A DNA stretch of 64,000 nucleotides from Neisseria sicca (lineage in GTDB: Bacteria > Pseudomonadota > Gammaproteobacteria > Burkholderiales > Neisseriaceae), in contig NZ_CP072524.1 in the NCBI RefSeq assembly GCF_017753665.1, forward strand, positions 620,001-684,000. The letters run 5' to 3'. How positions within the stretch are numbered: the stretch's first letter is position 1; every line of letters starts with the position of its first letter. The notes below the pieces were generated by a model. It was not told the origin of the DNA, searched no databases, and saw only the letters and a program-made list of their open reading frames with translations. Position numbers and translations under genes: made by a program. Shown in pieces: positions 7,567 through 15,980 of this stretch.

Positions 7567-9090
7567 TTACAGCAATCCTTCTATCGGCAGGATGGAGAGG
7601 ATTTTGGAGGTAACGCGTTTCCAAAATTTGGCTTCCGGCTCGGTGGAGTAGGTTTTTTGAGTGGTGGGGTCGTACCAGTGAAGTTTGTTGTATTTGTCGA
7701 GGGTGACCTGATAGGCGTATTTGGGGGTGGTATTGACGAGGGTGCGCTGCATTTCGCCTGCGATTTTGGGACTTTCGAGGACGACGCCCATTTCGGTGTT
7801 GAGTCTGGCAGAGCGCGGGTCGAGATTGAATGAGCCGATGAAGACGCGTTTTTCGTCCACGATGAAGGTCTTGGCGTGCAGGCTGGTAGCGGAGCTGCCG
7901 GTCAAGCCGCGGTCTTTGGTGGTGGGGACGGCGTGGTTGGGTTGCAGCTCGTAGAGTTTGACACCGGCTTTGAGCAGGGGTTTGCGGTATTTGACGTAGC
8001 CCGAATGGACGGCAGCGACATCGGTTGCTTGGAGTGAGTTGGTCAGGACGGTGACGTCTACGCCGTATTTGACGAGTTGGTCAAGCGCGCGCACGCCTGA
8101 TTTGGTGGGAACGAAATAGGGCGAAACGAGATAAACGCTTTTTTCGGGCGTTTTCAGGGCGTCCTGCATGCGGTCAAAAATGGGCGGTTTGTGGCGGTCG
8201 CGGTCCAGCCCTTTGGCGGGATCGTCGCTGATCAGGCGGGTATGGACGCTTTGCCAGTCTATGCTGTTGCTCTGCATTTTTTTATAGAGTTCGGAATTTT
8301 CGATGTTGCTGCGGTAACGGCTGAGGGTTTCGTTTTTGTCTTTGTCGTTGTAACCCAGCTCTTGAAAGCCTTTTTCGATATCGCCTTTTTTGATGATGCT
8401 GGCGACAGTGTAGGAGGAATGGCTTGCCCAATAGCGGTCGAAGTCTTGGGAAACTTCGGGCACGACGCGGCCGGTGGCGAGGATGTCGAGGTCGGCAAAG
8501 ATGGTGTCTTCACCGACTTTGAAATATTCGTCGCCGATATTGCGCCCGCCGAGGATGGTGGCGCGGTTGTCGGCGGTAAAGGATTTGTTGTGCATCCGGC
8601 GGTTGAGACGCGGGAAGTCGGTCAAATAGCCGAGCGCGCGCCATTTGCGGCGGACGAAGGGGTTGAACAGGCGGATTTCGATATTGGGATGGCTGTCGAG
8701 GGCGAGCAGGACGTTGTCCAGCCCGTTGGTGTTGTTGTCGTCAAGTAGCAGTCGCACGCGTACGCCGCGTTCGGCGGCACGGTGGATCAGGTTGAACATG
8801 AGCTTGCCGGAGAGGTCGTTGTGCCAGATGTAGTATTGGAGGTCTAGGGTGTGGTCGGCGACTTCAATCAGGGCGGCGCGGGCGACGAAGGCTTCGTGTG
8901 CGTCGTTGAGCAGATAGACATTGGAAATATCGCCGCTGGTTTTGGCAGTGGCGGTATTGAGCAGGGCATCCATGCGTGGGGCGGAACGGATGTCCAGATA
9001 GTGGCTCTCAGGGCGCTCTTCCAGTGAGGGCAGACCGGCGCAACCTGTTAGAAAAACCGGAAGCATAAGGATGAGATGGATTTTTTTCAT
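7567..9090 (-). CDS. Phospholipase D-family lipoprotein (ClsC/YmdC-like)
   Basis: A 507-residue protein with two HKD catalytic motifs: HNKSFTADNRATILGGRNIGDEY (about residues 167-189) and HAKTFIVDEKRVFIGSFNLDPRS (about 401-423). These belong to the phospholipase D superfamily, which includes cardiolipin synthases. The N terminus is a lipoprotein signal (FLTGC), so it is likely anchored in the envelope. The arrangement and length resemble E. coli ClsC. Homologues in Neisseria are described as PLD-family proteins; whether this one synthesises cardiolipin or cleaves phospholipid cannot be told from sequence. A single gene flanked by uptake-sequence hairpins on both sides. Confidence 0.88.
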   Translation of the reverse strand: MKKIHLILMLPVFLTGCAGLPSLEERPESHYLDIRSAPRMDALLNTATAKTSGDISNVYLLNDAHEAFVARAALIEVADHTLDLQYYIWHNDLSGKLMFNLIHRAAERGVRVRLLLDDNNTNGLDNVLLALDSHPNIEIRLFNPFVRRKWRALGYLTDFPRLNRRMHNKSFTADNRATILGGRNIGDEYFKVGEDTIFADLDILATGRVVPEVSQDFDRYWASHSSYTVASIIKKGDIEKGFQELGYNDKDKNETLSRYRSNIENSELYKKMQSNSIDWQSVHTRLISDDPAKGLDRDRHKPPIFDRMQDALKTPEKSVYLVSPYFVPTKSGVRALDQLVKYGVDVTVLTNSLQATDVAAVHSGYVKYRKPLLKAGVKLYELQPNHAVPTTKDRGLTGSSATSLHAKTFIVDEKRVFIGSFNLDPRSARLNTEMGVVLESPKIAGEMQRTLVNTTPKYAYQVTLDKYNKLHWYDPTTQKTYSTEPEAKFWKRVTSKILSILPIEGLL

Positions 9091-9101
9091 TCTTGAGGGT
9101 G

Positions 9102-9157
9102 TTTCAGACGACCTTCTGCGCTAAAACGGTATTTTTATTTAGAAGGGTCGTCTGAAA
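9102..9157. terminator. Uptake-sequence inverted pair (outward orientation)
   Basis: TTTCAGACGACCTTCT and AGAAGGGTCGTCTGAAA form a 16-bp stem with a loop of about 24 nt. It lies downstream of add on the minus strand and upstream of the PLD gene. Confidence 0.65.
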
Positions 9158-9236
9158 AGAAGTTCGATGTTTATACGGTTCGCATTTTAACCGAGAAAAA
9201 AGCCGGCCGGATTGCTTTTTCAGGTCAGCTTCGTGT

Positions 9237-10241
9237 TTAAACATGGACGTTGTCGATTTCGGCGTACCGTTTTGCTTTTTCTTCCTTACTTAAAAACGAG
9301 GCTTTGAACGAGTTTTTGCACAATGTGCGGATGTCTGCTTCATTCAAACCCAATGCATCGGCAAGTTCGATGAAATTTTGGTTGAGGTAGCCGCCGAAAT
9401 AGGCGGGGTCGTCTGAATTGACGGTAACCAATACGCCACGCTCAAGCATACGACGCAGGTTGTGTCGGGACAGGTCGCTGACGACTTTGAGTTTGAGGTT
9501 GCTCAATGGACAGACGGTCAGGGGCATTTGTTCGGCAATCAGAAGTTGCATAAGGGTTTCGTCTTCTTCGGAGCGTACGCCGTGGTCGATGCGGACGACT
9601 TTCAGTAAATCCAACGCTTCCCAAACGTATTCGGGCGGGCCTTCTTCGCCGGCATAGGCGACAGCGGGAAAGCCTTGTGCGCAGGCTTGGGCGAAGACGC
9701 GCTCGAATTTTGAAGGTGGGTTGCCGAGTTCGCCCGAATCCAGTCCGATGCCGTCGATATGTCGTCTGAAAGGCTGCGCTTGGGCAAGCGTTTCAAACGC
9801 GGATTCTTCGCTCAAATGCCGCAGGAAACACATAATCAGCCTGCTGGAAATACCCCATTTTTCCTGCGTTTCCAGGCGGGCGCGGGTAATGCCGTTGATG
9901 ACGGTTTCAAACGCTACGCCGCGCGCAGTATGGGTTTGCGGGTCGAAGAAGATTTCAGTGTGGACGACGTTGTCCTCGCGGCAGTGGGCGAAATAAGCGG
10001 TGGTCAGGTCGTAGAAATCCTGTTCGTGGAGCAAGACCGCCGCTGCTGCGTAGTAAATATCAAGGAAGGACTGGAGGTTGTGAAAATCGTAAGCGCGGTG
10101 CACGGCGTCCACATCCGCATAGGGAATGGAAACGCCGTTGCGTTCGGCGATGGCGAACATCAATTCCGGCTCGAACGTGCCTTCGATATGGACATGCAAT
10201 TCGGCTTTAGGCCGGGCGCGGATTAAGGCGTGGACGGACAT
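9237..10241 (-). CDS. add: Adenosine deaminase
   Basis: Deaminates adenosine (or adenine, as in the related adenine deaminases) in purine salvage. The metal-binding pattern PKAELHVHIEGT is at the N terminus, followed by the family motifs YAGEEG, RIDHGVRS and the C-terminal VTVNSDDPAYFGG, whose Asp pair is catalytic. An ATG at 10241 (MSVHALIRARPK) is preferred; a TTG seven codons further upstream (10262) would overlap the stop of the preceding lipoprotein gene. Either way the two genes are almost contiguous and probably co-transcribed. Length is normal. Adenine versus adenosine specificity is not decidable here. Confidence 0.9.
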   Translation of the reverse strand: MSVHALIRARPKAELHVHIEGTFEPELMFAIAERNGVSIPYADVDAVHRAYDFHNLQSFLDIYYAAAAVLLHEQDFYDLTTAYFAHCREDNVVHTEIFFDPQTHTARGVAFETVINGITRARLETQEKWGISSRLIMCFLRHLSEESAFETLAQAQPFRRHIDGIGLDSGELGNPPSKFERVFAQACAQGFPAVAYAGEEGPPEYVWEALDLLKVVRIDHGVRSEEDETLMQLLIAEQMPLTVCPLSNLKLKVVSDLSRHNLRRMLERGVLVTVNSDDPAYFGGYLNQNFIELADALGLNEADIRTLCKNSFKASFLSKEEKAKRYAEIDNVHV

Positions 10242-10258
10242 GGACGGTACTCGCTCGG

Positions 10259-10798
10259 TCAATAATGGCGGCGGCGGAAGAAGAACATTCCTTCGCTGTC
10301 CACTTCAAGGATATAGCGGCCGTTTTGAACGGCGGCATAACCGCTTTTACCCGCCTGATACGGTTGCAGGGCGGCATGAGAGAGGAGGTAGCCGGTCAGT
10401 TTGCCGCTATCTTCGGCGATGTTGCCGACCAGTTTGGCAAATAAGGCATGGCATTTGCCGTTTTCAGTCCAGCCCAAAGGCTCGCCTTTGTCGCCGGTTT
10501 CCATACATTTGCCGCTGATGACTTCCAAATCGTTGGGGTGGTTGCCGATCAGCCGGATGACGTTTTGTTCGGACAAGCCGTTAATCGGATAGCTGATTTG
10601 TTTTTTGTTGTCGTTGGTTTTGCCTTCGCTGCTTTGTCCTAAGTCTAAGCCTGCGATGGCGTTGTCGTCGATGTATTTGACTTTAAATACGGGCTTTGGC
10701 GCGGCTTCGGCGGCATTTTGTGCAGGCTCGGCAGGGGCTTCGGATTTGCCGCAGGCTGCGAGCAAAAGGGCGGATAAGAGAATTGGAAAGGCTTTCAT
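10259..10798 (-). CDS. Hypothetical lipoprotein, 179 residues
   Basis: Begins with a lipoprotein signal peptide ending LLAACGKSEAP (Cys about residue 16), then an Ala/Pro/Glu-rich linker. The mature part contains two cysteines in short charged loops (GKCMETGDKG, NGKCHALF), which could form a disulfide in the periplasm, and ends FFFRRRHY. No family is recognised. It is directly upstream of add on the same strand, so it is probably the first gene of a two-gene unit; its own promoter would lie next to the Correia repeat at 10841. Confidence 0.8.
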   Translation of the reverse strand: MKAFPILLSALLLAACGKSEAPAEPAQNAAEAAPKPVFKVKYIDDNAIAGLDLGQSSEGKTNDNKKQISYPINGLSEQNVIRLIGNHPNDLEVISGKCMETGDKGEPLGWTENGKCHALFAKLVGNIAEDSGKLTGYLLSHAALQPYQAGKSGYAAVQNGRYILEVDSEGMFFFRRRHY

Positions 10799-10840
10799 CG
10801 GATATTCCTTGTTCTAAACAGGAAAAGGTCGTCTGAAATA

Positions 10841-10947
10841 TATAGTGGATTAACTTTAAACCAGTACGGCGTTGCCTTGCCTTGCCATACTATCTGTACT
10901 GTCTGCGGCTTCGTCGCCTTGTCCTGATTTAAATTTAATCCACTATA
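10841..10947. repeat. Correia repeat (107 bp) inside an uptake-sequence terminator
   Basis: Begins TATAGTGGATTAACTTTAAA and ends TTTAATCCACTATA, the terminal inverted repeats of the short Correia element, a Neisseria MITE. It sits between the two arms of an uptake-sequence pair (AAAAGGTCGTCTGAAA at about 10824 and TTTTTCAGACGACCTTTT to about 10976), i.e. in the loop of the trpS terminator. Confidence 0.95.
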
Positions 10948-10980
10948 AGCAGACTGCTTTTTCAGACGACCTTTTGAGAT

Positions 10981-11991
10981 TTACTTCAATGGGCGGATGC
11001 CGACGGCGTCGCGTACTTGGTTCAGCAGTTCGCGCGCTTCTTTGCGCGCTTTGGTGGCACCTGCCTGCAGGATGTCTTCGATTTGCGAAGGATTGGCGGT
11101 CAGCTCGTTGTAGCGTTCGCGCGGTTCTGCCAGCTCGGCGTTGATTTTGGCGGCCAAGAGTTTTTTGGCTTCGCCCCATGCCAAGCCTTCGGCAAGCATT
11201 TGCGTGAACGCTGCGGTTTCAGACGGCGTGGAGAAGGCTTTGTAGATTTCAAACAAGGGGCTTTCGTCGGGTTGTTTCGGCTCGCCCGGCTCTTTCATGT
11301 TGGTGATGATTTTGTTGACCGATTTTTGGGTTTTCTTGTCGTTTTCCCAAAGCGGAATGGTGTTGCCGTAGGATTTGGACATTTTGCGTCCGTCCAAGCC
11401 GACCAAGAGTTCGACGTTTTCGTCGATTTTCACTTCGGGCAGGGTGAAGACTTCTTTGAAGCGGTGGTTGAAGCGGCCGGCGATGTCGCGCGCCATTTCG
11501 ACGTGTTGGATTTGGTCGCGGCCGACGGGCACTTCGTTGGCGTTGAACATGAGGATGTCGGCGGTCATCAGGATGGGGTAGCTGTACAGACCCATTTCTA
11601 CACCGTGATCGGGGTCTTCCTGATTGTTTTCAACATTTGCCTGCACGGCGGCTTTATAGGCGTGGGCGCGGTTCATCAGACCTTTGGCGGTGATGCAGGT
11701 CAGAATCCAGTTCAATTCCATCACTTCGGGAATGTCGCTTTGGCGGTAGAAGGTGGTGCGTTCGGGGTCGAGTCCGCAGGCAAGCCAAGTGGCGGCAACG
11801 GCTTGGGTGGATTGGTGAATCATCTCCGGCTCGTGGCATTTGATGATGCCGTGGTAGTCGGCGAGGAAGAGGAAGGATTCGGTATCGGGGTTTTGCGCCG
11901 CGCGGACGGCGGGGCGGATGGCGCCGACGTAGTTGCCCAGATGCGGGATGCCGGTGGTGGTTACGCCTGTGAGGACGCGTTTCTTGCTCAT
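10981..11991 (-). CDS. trpS: Tryptophanyl-tRNA synthetase
   Basis: A class I synthetase of 336 residues that charges tRNA-Trp. It has the HIGH-equivalent GIPHLGNYVGAIRP near residue 17, the KMSKSYGN nucleotide loop near residue 206, and ADYHGI and MTADILMFNANEVPVGRDQIQH in between. The length matches bacterial TrpRS. Monocistronic on the minus strand. Its terminator has been split by the Correia repeat at 10841-10947. Confidence 0.97.
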   Translation of the reverse strand: MSKKRVLTGVTTTGIPHLGNYVGAIRPAVRAAQNPDTESFLFLADYHGIIKCHEPEMIHQSTQAVAATWLACGLDPERTTFYRQSDIPEVMELNWILTCITAKGLMNRAHAYKAAVQANVENNQEDPDHGVEMGLYSYPILMTADILMFNANEVPVGRDQIQHVEMARDIAGRFNHRFKEVFTLPEVKIDENVELLVGLDGRKMSKSYGNTIPLWENDKKTQKSVNKIITNMKEPGEPKQPDESPLFEIYKAFSTPSETAAFTQMLAEGLAWGEAKKLLAAKINAELAEPRERYNELTANPSQIEDILQAGATKARKEARELLNQVRDAVGIRPLK

Positions 11992-12011
11992 GGGGATATC
12001 CTTAATGGCTC

Positions 12012-12077
12012 AAGGTCGTCTGAAATGAAATAGGGATTGATTATACCTGATTCCCAACGAGTTTTCAGACGACCTTT
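12012..12077. terminator. Uptake-sequence pair between trpS and clpB
   Basis: AAGGTCGTCTGAAA (12012-12025) and GTTTTCAGACGACCTTTTTAT (12061-12080) are inverted with a loop of about 35 nt. It lies upstream of both divergent genes, so it probably acts as an uptake site or insulator more than as a terminator. Confidence 0.5.
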
Positions 12078-12175
12078 TTATAGTGGGCATATCGACTTAT
12101 TCACAGCTTTTTCTGATTTAATCTATTTTAAAAACAGATTGATACTATATTTTTTAATATTTTGGTAAATTTTCT

Positions 12176-12203
12176 CTTGAGTTATCCACAGGCGGCACTA
12201 TAT
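12176..12203 (+). promoter_or_regulatory. Candidate sigma-32 (heat-shock) promoter of clpB
   Basis: CTTGAG (12176-12181), a 14-nt spacer, then CACTATAT (12196-12203). This resembles the heat-shock consensus (CTTGAA, 13-15 nt, CCCCATnT) and is placed 48 nt before the clpB ATG, with AAGGAAA as ribosome site. The -10 element is only a partial match. Confidence 0.4.
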
Positions 12204-12250
12204 AGCGTTTATTAGAAAGATATTCGTTTCAGAAGAAAGGAAACCTAAAG

Positions 12251-14824
12251 ATGAGATTCGACAAATTAACCGCCAAATTCCAACAAGCCCTTGCAGAAGC
12301 TCAGAGTTTGGCGTTGGCTGCGGACAGCAGCTATCTGGAAGCAGGCTTCGTGCTGAAAGCCCTGCTTGACGACCAAAACAGCGGAGCCGCCGCGCTCTTG
12401 GCTCATGCGGGCGTGAATGTGCCGCAGGTGAAGCAGCGTTTGCAGCAGCATTTAAACAGCCTGCCGAAAGTGTCCGGTCAGGGCGGCGATATTCTGCCCA
12501 GCCGCGAATTGCAGGCAGTGTTGAACCTGATGGACAAAGCGGCAACCAAACGCGGCGATGCCTATATCGCCAGCGAACTTTTCCTGCTTGCCTTGGTGCA
12601 GCAGAACGATGCGACCGGCAAAATCCTGAAAGAAGCCGGTGCGACCGAACAAAACATCAATGCCGCGATTGACGCGGTACGAGGAGGACAAAACGTGAAC
12701 GACGCTAATGCCGAAGACCAACGCGATGCGCTGAAAAAATACACGCTCGACCTGACCCAGCGCGCCCGCGACGGCAAACTTGACCCCGTTATCGGCCGCG
12801 ATGACGAAATCCGCCGCGCGATTCAGGTATTGCAACGCCGCACTAAAAACAACCCTGTGCTGATCGGTGAGCCGGGTGTGGGTAAAACCGCCATTGTCGA
12901 AGGTTTGGCGCAACGCATCGTCAATGGCGAAGTGCCTGAATCCCTGCGCAACAAACGCTTGTTAGTTTTGGATTTGGCGGCATTGATTGCTGGTGCGAAA
13001 TACCGCGGCGAATTTGAAGAACGCTTGAAAGGCGTGTTGAACGACTTGGCGAAAGACGATGGCAACACCCTGATTTTCATCGACGAAATTCATACTTTGG
13101 TCGGCGCGGGCAAAACCGACGGCGCGATGGACGCGGGCAATATGTTGAAACCGGCTTTGGCACGCGGTGAACTGCATTGCATCGGCGCGACCACCTTGGA
13201 CGAATACCGCCAATACATCGAAAAAGACGCGGCACTCGAACGCCGTTTCCAAAAAGTATTGGTCGGTGAACCTAGCGTGGAAGACACCATTGCCATCCTG
13301 CGCGGTTTGCAGGAACGCTATGAAATCCATCACGGCATCGACATTACCGACCCCGCCATTGTTGCCGCCGCAGAGTTGAGCGACCGCTACATTACCGACC
13401 GCTTCCTGCCCGATAAAGCGATTGATTTGATTGACGAAGCCGCCAGCCGCATCAAAATGGAGCTGGACAGCAAACCCGAGCAGATGGACAAACTCGACCG
13501 CCGCATCATCCAGCTCAAAATGGAAAAAATGCACGTTGCCAAAGAAAGCGACGACGCCAGCAAAAAACGTTTGGAACTGATAGACGAGGAAATCGACGGT
13601 CTGCAAAAAGAATACGCCGATTTGGACGAAATCTGGAAAGCCGAAAAAGCCGCGTCTTCCAGCACCGCCGACATCAAGAAACAGATGGACGACATCAAAG
13701 TCAAAATCGAGCAGGCCAAACGCCAAGGCGACTTCGCCCGCGCGTCCGAACTCGAATACGGCGAGTTGCCGAAATTGGGTGCGCAGTTGCAGGCGGCGGA
13801 AAGCAACCCCGACGGCAAAAAACAAAACAAACTTTTCCGTACCGAAGTCGGCGCAGACGAAGTGGCTGAAATCGTATCGCGCATGACCGGCATTCCCGTA
13901 TCCAAAATGATGGAAGGCGAACGCGATAAATTGTTGAAAATGGAAGAAGTATTGCACCGCCGCGTGGTCGGTCAAGACGAAGCCGTGCGTGCCGTGTCCG
14001 ACGCCATCCGCCGCAGCCGCTCAGGCCTTGCCGATCCGAACAAGCCTTACGGCAGCTTCCTGTTCCTAGGCCCGACCGGCGTGGGCAAAACCGAGTTGTG
14101 CAAAGCCCTGGCAGGCTTCCTGTTCGACAGCGAAGACCACCTCATCCGTATCGACATGTCCGAATACATGGAAAAACACGCTGTTGCCCGCCTGATCGGC
14201 GCGCCTCCCGGTTATGTCGGCTACGAAGAGGGCGGCTACCTGACTGAACAAGTGCGCCGCAAACCGTACAGCGTGATTCTTTTGGACGAAGTGGAAAAAG
14301 CCCATCCCGACGTGTTCAACATCCTCTTGCAAGTATTGGATGACGGCCGCCTGACTGACGGACAAGGCCGCACCGTGGACTTCAAAAATACCGTCATCGT
14401 CATGACTTCCAACATCGGCAGCCAGCACATCCAACAAATGGGTACGCAGGATTACGAAGCCGTGAAAGAAGCGGTGATGGAAGAAGTGAAAGCCTACTTC
14501 CGCCCAGAAATGATCAACCGTATCGACGAAGTGGTCGTGTTCCACGGACTGGATCAGGAGAATATCCGCAACATTGCGAAAATCCAGCTCAAAGGCTTGG
14601 AAAAACGCCTAGAAGCGCAGCACCTGCACCTGAAAGTGGACGATGCCGCCTTGGATTTGATTGCCAAAGCCGGTTTCGACCCCGTGTACGGCGCACGTCC
14701 GCTCAAACGCGCTATCCAGTCGGAAATCGAAAACCCGCTGGCAAAAGCACTGCTCGAAGGCAAATACGCGCCCGAAAGCACGATTCATGTGAAAGAAGAG
14801 GGCGGCAAGCTGGTGTTTGCCTGA
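12251..14824 (+). CDS. clpB: ClpB disaggregase chaperone
   Basis: An 857-residue hexameric AAA+ disaggregase that works with DnaK on aggregated proteins in the cytosol. The Clp_N repeats are at about 1-145, the first AAA+ domain has GEPGVGKT (about 205) and the Walker B LIFIDEIHTLVG, the coiled-coil M domain spans about 405-525, and the second AAA+ has GPTGVGKTELCKALA (about 608) and the Walker B VILLDEVEKAHPDV. No IGF/IGL loop for ClpP docking is seen, as expected for ClpB. A candidate heat-shock promoter lies upstream and an uptake-sequence terminator downstream. Confidence 0.97.
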   Translation: MRFDKLTAKFQQALAEAQSLALAADSSYLEAGFVLKALLDDQNSGAAALLAHAGVNVPQVKQRLQQHLNSLPKVSGQGGDILPSRELQAVLNLMDKAATKRGDAYIASELFLLALVQQNDATGKILKEAGATEQNINAAIDAVRGGQNVNDANAEDQRDALKKYTLDLTQRARDGKLDPVIGRDDEIRRAIQVLQRRTKNNPVLIGEPGVGKTAIVEGLAQRIVNGEVPESLRNKRLLVLDLAALIAGAKYRGEFEERLKGVLNDLAKDDGNTLIFIDEIHTLVGAGKTDGAMDAGNMLKPALARGELHCIGATTLDEYRQYIEKDAALERRFQKVLVGEPSVEDTIAILRGLQERYEIHHGIDITDPAIVAAAELSDRYITDRFLPDKAIDLIDEAASRIKMELDSKPEQMDKLDRRIIQLKMEKMHVAKESDDASKKRLELIDEEIDGLQKEYADLDEIWKAEKAASSSTADIKKQMDDIKVKIEQAKRQGDFARASELEYGELPKLGAQLQAAESNPDGKKQNKLFRTEVGADEVAEIVSRMTGIPVSKMMEGERDKLLKMEEVLHRRVVGQDEAVRAVSDAIRRSRSGLADPNKPYGSFLFLGPTGVGKTELCKALAGFLFDSEDHLIRIDMSEYMEKHAVARLIGAPPGYVGYEEGGYLTEQVRRKPYSVILLDEVEKAHPDVFNILLQVLDDGRLTDGQGRTVDFKNTVIVMTSNIGSQHIQQMGTQDYEAVKEAVMEEVKAYFRPEMINRIDEVVVFHGLDQENIRNIAKIQLKGLEKRLEAQHLHLKVDDAALDLIAKAGFDPVYGARPLKRAIQSEIENPLAKALLEGKYAPESTIHVKEEGGKLVFA

Positions 14825-14852
14825 TTTGAGCGCAGTTTGAGATAAAGTAATG

Positions 14853-14900
14853 AAAAAAGGTCGTCTGAAAACCTGATTACGGGTTTTCAGACGACCTTTC
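14853..14900. terminator. Uptake-sequence hairpin terminator
   Basis: AAAAAAGGTCGTCTGAAAACC pairs with GGGTTTTCAGACGACCTTTC. It is shared by the convergent genes clpB and the Dyp peroxidase. Confidence 0.85.
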
Positions 14901-14938
14901 GTCTTAGGGTTTCGATATTTCACATCGGCAACGCGGTT

Positions 14939-15847
14939 TTATAAATTTTGCAAACGCTCGACCGAAGGGGCGTAGTAATATGCGCCTGATACAGCAGTAG
15001 AAAGATGCTTGAGCAGAAGGTCGGTTTTGCCGTCGGCATCGCCGAACATGTGCAAAAGCTGTACTTCGATGTTGTGCAGGGTGTGGCAGTAGGCAGTGAA
15101 CATCAGGCCGTGTTCGCCGCTGATTTTGCCGAAGGGCAGACTGCGGCGGACGATTTTCAGACCCACGCCGTTTTCCTTCAGGTTGACGCGGCCTAAGTGC
15201 GAATCAGGCAGGCGAACGTCTTTGCTGAATTCTTCGTTGGCTTCTTTGCTGCGGCCGACGCTGGCTTCTTGTTCGGCAACAGGTACGGCATCCCATTTTT
15301 TCAGGTCGTGCAGGTATTTTTGCAGCAGGACGTAGCTGCCACCGGCATCGGGTCGGCCTTCGGGGATAATGGCGACATCGCGGACGTTTTCATCGCCTTG
15401 CGGATTTTCAGTGCCATCGACAAAGCCGTCCAGTCCGCGGTCTTCATACAGGCGCAGACCGTGTTCTTCGGTGGCGATGCTGATGCTGTCGCCGAACGCG
15501 GCAAAGACGGATTGGGCGAGCGCGTAGGCGGCGTTTTGGCGGTAGGCTTGGATGTGGATGTAAATATCGTGTTGGGTCGAAGGGGCAAGGCCGTTGCCCA
15601 TGACGGGAAAAGGCTTGATTTCGCTGCCTTCTTCCGCGTGTCCGAACGCTTTCCATGCGTCGCTGCCGAAGGCGATGGTCATGCCTAAAATATCTTCGGG
15701 AAAGCGGGTTTTGAGTTTCTCCAAGGCTTCAAGCGAGCTTCGGCAGGTGGTTTTGATGTCGTCGTAGCGTCCGTCGCGAATGTCGGCTTCGATAAATATG
15801 CCAGCTTGGGCGTGGTCGGGAATGATGGCGGTTTGGGGGTGGTTCAT
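14939..15847 (-). CDS. Dyp-type haem peroxidase
   Basis: A 302-residue cytosolic-looking protein (no signal peptide) of the dye-decolourising peroxidase family. The family signature GxxDG is present as GFVDGTENPQG (about residues 145-155), giving the distal Asp. The C-terminal part has the conserved Arg region KIVRRSLPFG and a His-rich segment (YCHTLHNIEVQLLHMFG) likely to supply the proximal haem ligand. It resembles the YfeX class. It would use hydrogen peroxide to oxidise organic substrates or porphyrinogens; the natural substrate is unknown. The gene stands alone, back to back with a metallophosphoesterase gene. Confidence 0.9.
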   Translation of the reverse strand: MNHPQTAIIPDHAQAGIFIEADIRDGRYDDIKTTCRSSLEALEKLKTRFPEDILGMTIAFGSDAWKAFGHAEEGSEIKPFPVMGNGLAPSTQHDIYIHIQAYRQNAAYALAQSVFAAFGDSISIATEEHGLRLYEDRGLDGFVDGTENPQGDENVRDVAIIPEGRPDAGGSYVLLQKYLHDLKKWDAVPVAEQEASVGRSKEANEEFSKDVRLPDSHLGRVNLKENGVGLKIVRRSLPFGKISGEHGLMFTAYCHTLHNIEVQLLHMFGDADGKTDLLLKHLSTAVSGAYYYAPSVERLQNL

Positions 15848-15980
15848 TGCGTTTCCTTTCGGATTTTATGGAGTTTTTCAGGCGGTATTATAGCACTTAA
15901 GGTTTTCAGACGACCTCGTCTGAAAGGGGGATTATGATAGAATCCGCCGTTTGTGTTTTGATTTTCAACAGGTTCGCTTT

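Noticed and set aside
11017..12033. Open frame of 338 codons opposite trpS
   Set aside because: Antisense to trpS with biased residues (Gly/Val/Phe-rich) typical of shadow frames.
12962..13975. Open frame of 337 codons on the minus strand inside clpB
   Set aside because: Antisense shadow of the ClpB coding region; no start signal and no recognisable protein.
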